Below, piece after piece: positions 34,401 to 45,500 of a stretch of DNA of 64,000 nucleotides (positions within the stretch are counted from its first letter, which is position 1; each line of letters starts with the position of its first letter). Origin of the DNA: Dendronephthya gigantea (Eukaryota > Cnidaria > Anthozoa > Malacalcyonacea > Nephtheidae); NCBI RefSeq assembly GCF_004324835.1, contig NW_021163017.1, positions 124,001 to 188,000 of the forward strand, written 5' to 3'. Below the pieces are notes generated by a model that saw only the letters and a list, made by a program, of their open reading frames with translations, did not search any database and had not been told where the DNA came from. Both the position numbers and the translations under genes were made by a program.

Positions 34401-37400
34401 TTAGATGTATACAATATCTGCCAATTTCACATTAGGCCTTCATAAAAAAAAACACCAACGTTTTATCAGATGAAGAATGCCCCAAAAATGACGATCTTTA
34501 CACAAGTTCATTCGCACTTTTGACGCATGTTTCTTAGTTTGTATTCCCTCGTCTATTTTTGTAGACGACGACGGAGCCGTAGTCGAAGTGATAGCAGGAG
34601 TCGAAGCAGTGGAAGAAAAAGCCGATACAGTTCCAGGAAACGATCAAGAAGCTCGTCCCGGGACAGGTCTAGCAAGAGATCGAGACGCACGCCAAGTCCC
34701 GAGAAAAGAAAGAAAGAGAAAGACGAAAGAAGTTCGGACGAAAAAGGGCAAAGCAAAGATAAGGATAAAGCGGAGGGTTCGCTCTCACAAGCTAAAGCCA
34801 AGAGTAAGGACGCGAAAGGAAAAGTCTTGGCCAAGTGGACTGTGTCGAACTGGTCTGGAGGAAAAGAGGAAGATGGGAAAGACAAGGGTGAGAAATCTGA
34901 ACGAAAGAAATCCGATGAGAAGGAATTGAAACGAGGCGATAGAAAGGAAGAGAAGAAATACAAGGAGAAGGAAGGAACAATGGAAGATGACACGAGGAAG
35001 ACAAAACGGACGGAGGAGTCGAAGACCGCTCGCGAAGACGACAAGAAAAGACAACGAGTGAACAGCGAGGGAGATAAGATATTCGAAGATGCAAGTGACT
35101 ATGAAGATATTGATGTCAAGATGAAAGGCAGTCTCAAGGATAAGTTTGAGAGTGATTTTAAAGACGGAGAGGATAAGCGTCCGAGTGAGGCTGAAAAACG
35201 TCGGTCGGACAGCAGCACGCGTAAAGCAAGAGGACAGGGAAAGACTGGCGAGGAGACGGGGGATAAAAAAAGAGAGACTGAGAGTAGAAGCGATGAGAAG
35301 AAACGAGAGACTGATAACAGAGACGAGAAGAGAAGAAAGAAATCCGATCGTTATAATTACGAGGAGGAGTTGGGTGAGCTACAGAAAGATCTTCTCGCAA
35401 ATCTTGCCAGAGTTGAGAACTTGGGTCGTGGTTTACCGATGACTGGACGACCACCGTTCCCATTACCAGGCAGTCCGTTTATGCCTCCGCTTTCCGGTCC
35501 TCCGCTGTCCGGGCCTCTGATATCCGTGCCACCTCCACCACTTGGGATGGTACCGGTGGCCGGTCCCTTTCCAACTAGACCGGGTTTGGGACACCCAATA
35601 CCTGTACCACCACCTAACGTTCAAGTAACCACACCAGTCAACCCAAATTCTGCCCTGACGTATATCCAGCCGAGCGAGAAAAGCACTTCTCTCCCCCGTA
35701 AAAGTGGAATCTCTTCTACTGACCGAGCATTAAAAACCTTGCTCAGTCAGGTCAGTGCTCTTGGATCCGGGGGGAACACAACTCTCACATCGTCCGCATT
35801 ACGACCCGTAACTTCGGCGACAGCTGAGAGCGAAGGACTTCCTTCGGAACTACACAGACTTGGTGAGGAATATGGAGATGATATTGAAGTCTCGGACGAA
35901 ACAGATGAGTTCGGGTCCAGGCCATTAAAGTCGATACTGAAGAAGCAATCTAAATTTTCTTCCGTTCAAGGTAAAGAGCAAGCATCAAGTGGTCTGCCTA
36001 AGAATGCAGTCGGTGCTGAGTATGTTGTGAACACAGGTGAACAAGCGAAGTATTTCTGTCAACTTTGTGATGTTCAATTCGCGACTTTGTCTGCTAAGAA
36101 TTTACACTTGCGTGGACCGAAGCACTTGGCAATGTTCATGAAACATAAGTCGCCATTGATTGATGAGATGATACAACAAGCGATGGGTGTTGTCGTTGGA
36201 AAAACCGAGAAAAAAGATGATGCGGAACAAGACAGCGATGAAGAGAAGGAGCTTGCGTCTGCGATGTACAAGAAAATGAAGGAAGAACCGGGAGATGCAC
36301 GAGAAAGCCCTCCTTTGAAGCGAGGTGTCGCATCGCCTGATCCAGTAAAAGCAAGTCCGGAGGAGGATCGAAGTGTCTCGCCATATGACGGTCGCGAGCC
36401 GCGTCTTTACGTTGACGAAAGCACCGGACGAATTGTGCAAGCTGGTGGATATTACAGCGAAAAGCCGAGAAGTGAGGATAATAGGGGATCAAGAGAGGAC
36501 GTTCAGGTAACAAGAGAGGATCAGTCGGCCTCAAGTAGAAGTTCCATTGACAGCGGTTCTTCGAAGTTAGAGCTAGGTGCGGTCCCAACCCCGGATGAAT
36601 ATGACCGTCTCTCGCAAAGGGCGAAGGATGTGTTGTCCCGAGAGGAGTACGCGCAGCTACCGCCAAGCACTAGGAAGTTACTGCTTTTAGAGACTGGTGC
36701 TCACCCTGCGGACAAGGAGACCGAGGCACGATCTAAGGACAGCGATGCACCCAAGGGATACGATCAATCTTTGGTGGCTGGCAGAGATTACCAGAAACCT
36801 GATGATATCACATCAATTAGCAAGGATTACGAGCTCGTTACTCCGGCGACTTCAATCAAGGATTACGACGAACTTTCCGTCAGAGCAAAATCGCTGTTGA
36901 CGCGAGATGAGTACGAGCGACTTCCAGCTCGTGATAAAGAATATCTTTCCAGGGAAGAATATCTCTCCAGGGAGGAATATGACAAGCAGACCGCACGAAA
37001 TACCGCAACTTTGACACGAGATGAATACGAGGTAAGTGTGGAGAAGAGTTTCAAATCGTTGTTGTGGTAAACACGCTTTAACGTTTGTCATTGCGAAAAG
37101 CCTAATCGAAATCTAGTGGAGTGTAGACCAGGATTTGCATGTTTTTAAGATCAAAGTTAGCCATTGCTCGAAATGTCGAAGATCTTGAATATATATCACT
37201 TTATGTAATCACATTAAGCAAATATAAAGTGATTATCTACACTGGTTATCTAGTGGGTAATGGATGAGTTATTCAGAAATGCATAGCCTGTTCTATCTAT
37301 CTCAGCAGGTCTAACAACAAGCTCCTTTTTCATAGCTGGCTGCGCGCGAGAGAGAAAAATTAGCTGCAAGAGACCTGATGAACGAACGTCTGGATCGCGA

Positions 37401-38739
37401 AAGACTTGCAGATCTCGATAGACTCAGTGATCGGGATAGATTAGTCCTGGCAGGCCGAGACAGACTGGCGCTTGCTGACCGTGATAGACTGGCGTTAGCT
37501 GAACGAGACAGGTTGCCTCTGGCCGAGCGGGACAGGTTGACGGAACGAGAGAGATTGGCTCTAGCTGCTGACCGTGATAGACTTGTGGATAGAGACAGAC
37601 TTGCGGCATTAGCAGACAGAGATAGATTGGCAGACCGGGACAGACTTGCACAACGAGAGTACTACGACAGATATCCTCCAAGGGGCGATTTACCATGTAA
37701 GTACAATGAAATTGTTTGCACCGGTATAGTGATTGCCTTATGTATAGTTCTACCGCGAATTATGTCTATGTTCTTTGTTCCTCGTTATGTTAGACCGTCC
37801 TGGCCCACCAGACGACTACGCACGTGAACGAGGGAGACCTTTGCCAAGAGAAGAATACAGTAGATATATCGGTCCTTTAGATGACGATTTGGCCCAACGC
37901 AGGGACGAGTATGCCAGACAGCGCATGCGTGAAGATTATGGCCGGCCATTTCCCAGGGAAGGATACCGTGATCCAGATGGTCGTGACTATCGTAGAGATC
38001 CGAGAGATGCTCCCCCCGGAAGAGATGATATACCACCACCCCCGTACAGAGACTGGGATAGGTCACGTGAGATGCACGGTGACCCTCGACCTCGTGACAT
38101 CCGCGTGGTCTCGGATAGAGCTGGCCCAGGCCCGTATGGAGAGCGAAGAATGAGCCCTCCCCCCCGAGAGTGGCCCCGTGTGGCGGAGGGGGCTCAAGCT
38201 GGTGTGCAGGAGCCCAGAGAAGCACCCACAGGTGGTGGTGGGGAAGCAGCACATGCAACTGAGGGGGAGAGAAGACCTGATGAGGTGGGACAAAAAAGAA
38301 TAGAGAATACTGGAAGGTAAAGTAGAAGAAACTTCTGCAGTCAATTTTTAATGCCTCAAGTATGGAATTGTATTTCAAATTCAAGCTTGTACAATGAATT
38401 TTAATTATTTATTTGATTTCTAGACTTGGCGGATATGAAGCTCGACCAATGGCCGATCGTCGTGAGGTGACAGACACTCATGCATATGGTCAGCAGCCGT
38501 ATCGTGACGATCCAAGTGATCCACGGTATCGCGGGCGTGAAGCAGGCCCGGATTCTTCACGTCCAGAACAATACGAATATGGTGGCTATAATGATCCTAC
38601 ACGACGTGGGGGTCCTGCTGGATCACGAGGACACAGAGGGCGCGGTGGCATTAATCGTGGTGGCCAGAGAGGACATCCTAGGAATGCTGGATACAACAGA
38701 GGACAACCTAGACGCGGTGGATTGGGGGGAAGATACTGA
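31441..38739 (+). CDS. Large RS-rich nuclear protein with six matrin/U1-type C2H2 zinc fingers
   Basis: Seven exons: 31437-32124 (ATGATG at 31441), 32284-32661, 33094-34313, 34565-37031, 37336-37696, 37794-38316, 38424-38739; phases agree and give 1982 residues. Five zinc fingers lie in the first 280 residues (YACRFCCKRF, HSCAGCKQNF, HYCEVCDLDC, YYCGICDMDC, ISCDLCCMTF, each with a distal H-x4/5-H); the fourth is split by intron 1. A sixth (KYFCQLCDVQF) is at about residue 1258. Between are charged and RS-rich tracts (RRRRSRSRSDSRSRSSGRKS), a Pro-rich segment, EEY/LP-type short repeats, an RDRL repeat block (37378-37660) and an Arg/Gly-rich C-terminus. Matrin-type fingers bind double-stranded or structured RNA, and RS domains direct proteins to splicing bodies, so a role in pre-mRNA processing is inferred. 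ZNF318-like and ZFR-like proteins are possible relatives; I do not assign a symbol. Confidence 0.85.
37378..37660 (+). repeat. Coding tandem repeat (RDRL-A/L-A) in the zinc-finger protein
   Basis: Degenerate 21-30 bp units encode RDRLALADRDRLALAERDRL-like heptad/decad repeats within exon 37336-37696. The pattern predicts a long charged single alpha-helix or coiled coil. Codons differ between copies while the residues stay the same, which suggests selection on the protein. Confidence 0.8.
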
Positions 38740-38989
38740 TGGGTAGGATTTCTAAATTTGTTTTAAAAGGCTATCCTGTGAAAGGGATGTGCCCATCAAC
38801 TGAAAAGCTCAGTGCCCATCAACTCAAAAGCTCACCAAATTGAAGGGGCTCACCAATCCATGTATAGGGATTTCATTGTAGATGAACATTGTATGACTCA
38901 TGCATGTCATGTATCTCTGGTCACTTTTCAAGTCATTCATTCAGCCCAAATATCCACTCACAATCTTTTTTGTATAATTATGGATTTGG

Positions 38990-38995
38990 AATAAA
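38990..38995 (+). terminator. Candidate polyadenylation signal of the zinc-finger gene
   Basis: AATAAA 251 bases after the stop codon; a second AATAAA lies at 39394-39399. The 953 bp between this gene and the convergent ZDHHC stop (39693) contain only UTR-like sequence. Confidence 0.4.
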
Positions 38996-39692
38996 ATAAT
39001 TTTCCGTTGCTTTTGTAGAATGCGTGATGCATACTTTTTACAGCACAGAATTGTTTATTTTACTTGTGGTTTACAAGTCAAGGAAAAGATTTTTGAAGAG
39101 GACTTTACAATCTTGAGAAGAATCACAGAGTTGATTGTTGAAATGCAAAACTGTATGAACTTCATTGACCGACCAACTGCTCCTATGGTTTGGGTAACTA
39201 CGCTGGATTTTTACTTCATAGTCGTGAGTTATGTCAGCAAGACCTAGGATCAATTCTGATTCAGTCTTTATGATCAAATATTATAAATATTTCAAATATT
39301 AGACTAGCATACTGTGTGATGTGCTTGTATAATTGTGTAGTTGTAGAATATTTGTAGCCATTATAGAAGTCCAAAGCTTTTATTCATGTAAGAAATAAAT
39401 CACAAAGACATTACAAAATCTGGTGCATCACATGGTTAGGTTATAGTCTTTCTTGGTTGCAAACATTTTGCTATATCCCTCGTTCAACATGCAGAATGAG
39501 CTTGTTTTGCCTGACCAATGCATCATGGATGGATGTGATCATTTCCTGACCATCTTTCAAGAGACATAAACAAGAGACAATATCATGTAAGCCCTTGTTA
39601 TGAGTTCGGCAGGTGTTTTGTTCTCTGTTAATTGTTCTCAAATTGAAACCAGGTCTTGGAAATATGATTTTGGACTGACTTGGAGTAGCCAA

Positions 39693-41641
39693 TTAAACTT
39701 CATAATAAGAGAAAGGTGATTTCCTTCTGTTCATCTCTGGATGAGAAAATGGTGAAAACCATTTTATTGAAAAATGCCCTCCAAACACATCTTGAAGGTT
39801 ATCATATCTGAAAGATTTCAAGATATTGAGCATCAATGTTATTTTTCTATCCTGTTTTTCACATGTCACAAGGTAACTTACAGTGATTTGTCTTCCTCTT
39901 TTTCAACTTTCTCTTTTTTGAGATTTTCAATTCCCTAAAAGTTTTAATGTGTTGTTGCAGGTAAAGCCCTTTTAATGTGAATAAATACTAAACTCAAGCA
40001 ACAAAGTTTCAGTGAAGATTTAGGATTACACTAAATGCTTACTGTTTCATCTTTGCAGATTGAGCACACTTGCGTACAGAACATAGCAAGCGTAAACAAG
40101 CCAAATAAAACTCCTTCAAAGATTAGGAATATTATGCAGACCATGGCAGCTGGAACTTTGAGATATGTACACTCTAAAGACATAAAAGTGTTGTAGGGGA
40201 AGTCCATTAAAGATGATTATACAATAGAGTAAGAATAGTTGAGTTTAGGATATCTTTGGTGCAAAAACTCACCTTCCCATTCTTGGCGTTGACACATAAA
40301 AAACTGTCTTACAGAAAGATATAATGCATAAATTGATATAACCATGATGTAGAACTAGAAAAAATATTTGATGCAGGTTAATAATGAGGTAGAAAGTACA
40401 AACACCATTTGATGAATTGCACCCTACCGTGAATAACACGAAGAATTTCTGATTACTTGCTCCTACGCAATTATTTATCCTGTTCAAAATAATAAAATGT
40501 TAAAGGTTGAGAAAATGAAATCTTTAAAGTATGCATTCAAATGTTTTGTATGCCTTACCATGGACAATGATGGTCCATTTTCCTACAAGAACAGAAAGTA
40601 AAAAGTAATGCAATTAATAATGAATAATTTTATAATCTGTTTCCAACAATTATCGATATTTTCCCTACACATTTTAATATCTTGCAATTCAAATGATAAA
40701 ATTTGTTACCCACATAAATTGACACATACCTTATGCATCTTTGGCAGGTGCTACAAGAAATAAATATTCAACGTTATCTTTTGAGTATTGCATTGATAAT
40801 CATGCGTAGATTTTGATGGATTTTCATTTTGTGTGCTTGAAAGATGTCTGTTTCACACAAAAAACATTTATTTTTCAAACCTGCAGTGATGAGCTCTGTC
40901 AGTTTTAATACACTCGCATCTTGTACATCTGAACACAACTTCCCCTTCTCTCATATCTAACTTTTGAATATTTTCTTTTGTACAATTACCTAATGGAATA
41001 GTGCCCTGAAAAAAAATAGAAATTTGTTCAAGATTTTGGTTAGTGATGGACATGCAGTGCAATTAATTTCCCAAAAATTCAATATGTGGATAAATGACAG
41101 AGATAAACAAATGTGCCATTCTCACATGCAAATGAGTGCCTGTCCTCTGAGAACAATTCATGATGTGTTCAATTCTTAATGAGTCAAATTTGATTTTTAA
41201 AGTATACATATTGTCTGAGAGAAAGTGTTTTGAAAAAGAACCTTAAACCATCTTCCTTCTACTTTGTGCTTTAAAGTCATCCAATTAGAACACACTTGAG
41301 ACATTCTAAGAGCATTCTAATGATATTTTACACTAACCAAACGATACGATATCTTGACAATTTGAATAATCTATGTACACGAAACTATAAAGTAATGTCA
41401 AATATATGTACAAAAAGCTTACCGGATCAGTAATCATGGATCGTATGTGAGCAGCTACGGCTAAAATCGCAAGTATTGTGAATAGAATTGAATGAAAAAG
41501 ACCCCATGTTGTAGTCGCTAGCTCGGGAAGTAGCATCACGCCAACTACAACAAATTCGGCATAACCGATAAGAAAATATGTAAACATAGCACAAGTTATT
41601 CCGAGTCCGTCCCACACGAACCATCGCTTTGAAGACTTCAT
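39693..41641 (-). CDS. ZDHHC: ZDHHC3/7-type palmitoyltransferase
   Basis: Nine exons on the minus strand: 41641-41423, 41005-40881, 40750-40730, 40582-40559, 40479-40428, 40354-40273, 40173-40043, 39934-39882, 39807-39693; all phases agree and give 273 residues. Two N-terminal membrane segments end at SMITDP; then GTIPLGNCTKENIQ, the cysteine-rich domain (FRCTRCECIKTDRAHHC, STCQRCIRKMDHHCPW) with the intact DHHC active site, WINNCVGASNQKFFVLFT, two more membrane segments, the TQVCSICKDET motif and a C-terminus ending YYEV. The family adds palmitate to cysteines of client proteins, usually at the Golgi. The two exons of 21 and 24 bp encode zinc-binding and active-site residues, so skipping either would break the enzyme while keeping frame. 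Its 3' end faces the zinc-finger gene; its start is 883 bp from SF3B3 on the other strand. Confidence 0.93.
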
Positions 41642-42524
41642 ATTATCGTTGATGTTAGGACAAACTTCTTTTTATAATTCTGTGGCATTCATTGACACCG
41701 TTAACAATCATTTCACTCATTTGTCATCTTAAATTGAAATCTGTAACTGTATTCGAATTTTTAATTTTCTTTATCCAAAAATAAGTTTTGATTGATTAGA
41801 TAGGATAGGAATGAGTAGAATGTGAAAAGAGTGGGTAATCTTGGATTGGGGTAAAAAGAATTTGGATGAAGTGGGATAGAGTTAGATACCGTAAGATATA
41901 ATGTGATAATGCCGGCGCTGAGGGGGGTGAGTATTGTTATGACAGGATGAAACTTGGGATAACATATGATAAGATTGGATTAAAGGGAAATAGTTTTGGA
42001 TTGACAGGGTAAACTGAGTTCACGATATCCCATCACATCCCACGTTGACCTCCCCCCTTTGTCGTTTGATCATTGCGATCACATGCGATCATCGTTTCTG
42101 CAACGAAAGTTCTAAGTTCTGTTTTATAAATAATCCTAGCAATCCTGCGCGTATTTATGCCTCAAAGAAATTAAAAAGGTATTAAACTTTTAAAACGTAC
42201 ATTAAGTTATACTTCTGTGTCATTATTTTTGTTAATTTGGTTTGTTCCAGGTGAAAAATTGCGATGCAAGGCTGTTCACTTTTGCATACCTTTAGATAAC
42301 TTATGACTAAATTTTACAACTGAAATCCCCTGTGTGACCCAATATAAGTCTTCCTCTGTCAGCTGTGCATTAGAAGAATACATTCTCATCTTTTTAATCA
42401 TTCCTATTATGCACATTTTCCCCTATTTCCCCCAAAACGTAGACAAGTCAAAATAAAACTATCTACATTGAGGATTTTGATACATTTCTGAATTTTATAT
42501 ACAGACTCTGAGTTGTGATACAGA
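41642..42524. promoter_or_regulatory. Shared divergent promoter region of ZDHHC and SF3B3
   Basis: The 883 bp between two divergent start codons. The middle (41800-42010) is a low-complexity stretch of repeated GGAT/GGGAT/GATAAG-like motifs. A donor at 42179 (aaaaag|gtatta) and an acceptor at 42503 suggest a 5' UTR intron in SF3B3. No TATA box is obvious. Confidence 0.5.
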
Positions 42525-45500
42525 ATGCATCTCTATTCCCTGACACTGCAAAGAGCCTCGGCAATCACTCATGCTATTCATGGCAATTTTTCTGGCACCA
42601 AGTCCCAAGAGCTTGTTGTTGCACGGGGTGGTCTGATTGAGCTCCTACGCCCGGATCCCAACACCGGGAAGGTTATTCCGGTCCTAGCAGTTGAGGTGTT
42701 TGGTGTTGTCAGGGATATTGCACCATTTCGTTTGACTGGTGGCAGTAAAGGTTTGTTAACTAATAATGCAAAGAATGTTGAGAACTTTCCAGAGCTTTGT
42801 GGAAACAACTTTATGTACACAGTAACGTCATGTGTTAAGGATTTGAGGGTTACTCACTTTTATGACTATAACTGTTTCTTATTTCAAAATCGTACCAGAT
42901 TACATTGTTGTTGGATCAGATTCTGGTAGAATTGTTGTGTTGGAGTACATTCCATTCAAGAATGTTTTTGAGAGGGTAATAACCATTTTTTATATTGACA
43001 GTTGGTTCTTTATGGTTCTTTACGTTAACCAAACTGAACATTGTTCTGTTAGATTCATATGGAAACATTTGGGAAAAGTGGTTGCCGAAGGATTGTTCCA
43101 GGACAGTATCTTGCTGTTGATCCAAAAGGACGTGCCATTATGGTCGGTAAGTACAGTCCTGAATTAAATCCTTGAGATGAGGTTAGAATTAGGTCATAGA
43201 TGAGGTATATGGTTGATTAGGATTAAATCTAATCTTAAATCTAATCCTATATCTTTAGGTGCAGTAGAGAAACAAAAGCTTGTGTACATCATGAATCGAG
43301 ATGCGGCAGCCAGACTGACCATATCATCTCCGCTGGAGGCACACAAGTCCCACACATTGGTTTTTGATATCGTTGGAATTGACGTTGGTTTCGAAAATCC
43401 GATGTTTGCATGTCTTGAGTTGGATTACGAGGTCAGTTGAGAGAGAATTTAATATAAACTGCTCCCAAAATATCACATCATTTGATGGGAAATTTCATTT
43501 TCTTTCAAGGTTTTCCAAATGATGATCAATAATAAAACAGTATTTTATGATTTAAGCAATGCTAGAACATAATTTTAAGCATCAATTGGATTAGATTGAA
43601 AATGTAGATTTATGGTGTATTATTATTTTATTCTATTGGCTTTACCTAGGAGTCGGATCAAGATCACACTGGCGAAGCTGCTCAAACCACACAACAGACA
43701 GTAACATTTTATGAACTTGATCTAGGTTTAAACCATGTTGTGAGAAAATACAGTGAGCCATTAGAAGAACGAGGGAATCTTCTTATATCAGGTAAAACAA
43801 CTTTGTCAGCAGTAAGATCATGTATCAGAAGCATTTCGTACCCTTATTGCAACTTGAGGTCAGTTATACAACCAACACTTGTTAAGTTAGTTTTCTAATT
43901 TATTTTTGTTAAGACTCTGTAAATTATGCAGGTTTTTACGAAGCTTGTTATTTCTTTATTTCAGTACCTGGAGGTAGTGATGGCCCAAGTGGGGTTCTTG
44001 TTTGCTCTGAAAATTATCTCACGTACAAAAATTTTGGTGATCAACAGGACTTGAAAATGCCAATACCAAGAAGAAAGGTAAATTCATTTGTGTCTACCTT
44101 CGGGACAAGTGTTTTGATTATAATAAATTAAATATGAGTAATGTTTAAAGATGATCTGCTAAATTTGTTAATTCTCTAAACAGAATGATGTAGATGATCC
44201 TGAACGAGGGATGATTTTTGTTTGTGCAGCAACTCATAAAACAAAGGTTTGATTCAACTGTGGAATTCTGTTATTTTACTGTAATTCTGTCGTCTAATTC
44301 CAATGTGTTTTTTTTCAGTCAATGTTTTTCTTCCTTCTACAAACGGAGCAAGGGGACATCTTCAAATGTACTTTGGAAACTGACGAGGACATGGTGATGG
44401 TCACAGAGATCAGATTGAAATATTTTGACACAACGCCGATCGCATCTTCGATGTGTGTCTTGAAAACCGGCTTCCTCTTTGTGGCTTCGGAATTTGGCAA
44501 CCAGTACGTAGTACCTGTTTTAAATGCATGAGATAATAGACAAAATGGCAAAGGCGTAATTATACAAATCCGTTTATTGTTATTGTTTAGTTACTTCTAT
44601 CAAATTGCTCATTTGGGTGATGACGATGATGAACCAGAATTCTCAAGCAACATGCAGCTTGAGGAAGGCACAACATTCTTCTTTCAACCGAGACAATTGA
44701 AGAATCTTGTTCTTGTTGATGAGATCGACAGCTTGGCTCCAATCATGTCTTGCCAGATTGCTGATCTAGCCAACGAGGACACACCACAGCTTTACGCAGC
44801 CTGCGGGCGGGGTCCAAGGTCATCACTGCGAGTGTTAAGGCACGGCTTAGAGGTAAGGCTGCAGACTTGGTTGTTCAACTGTTCAATAGAATACAAGAAA
44901 ACAGTCGCAAGCCATCTCAAAATCTTTTAAATTTTACAATGGATCAACTGCCCTGTTATGTTGGGTTATGTTTTAAGACATTTTCTGTAACACTAGGTAT
45001 CAGAAATGGCTGTCTCTGAGCTGCCTGGCAATCCTAATGCTGTTTGGACTGTGAAATTAAACAATTTAGGTGAGAAACCTTCTGAGAACTAGAGCGAAGA
45101 AGCCCAGTTGTAGTGATGAATAAAAATATCAGGACATCTAAATATGATATCAATGTGATTATGGTATATTTTTTCTGAACTTCTGAGGCAATTAGTTGGT
45201 AAAGGTACTTTGTATTGCTGCTGAAAAGTGAAGTCCGCTAACACACACCTAATATTCTGTTATATTTCTGTGTGTTTCAGAGGAATATGATTCTTATATT
45301 ATTGTATCCTTTGTAAATGCAACTCTGGTGCTGTCAATTGGTGAGACTGTTGAAGAAATCACGGATAGTGGTTTCCTGGGGACAACACCAACACTCTCCT
45401 GTTCCTTGTTGGGTGAGGATGCATTGTTGCAGGTAGTGTGTGCATTGCGTTGAGAAAACAATTTCTCCCAACCCTTTTAGGTTGTATACTTCATTTTGTA

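Noticed and set aside
38134-38316. Possible frameshift in the Gly/Pro-rich part of the zinc-finger protein
   Set aside because: Composition changes to Gly/Ala/Glu-rich, but the exon stays open and both splice junctions are in phase, so there is no direct evidence of an error.
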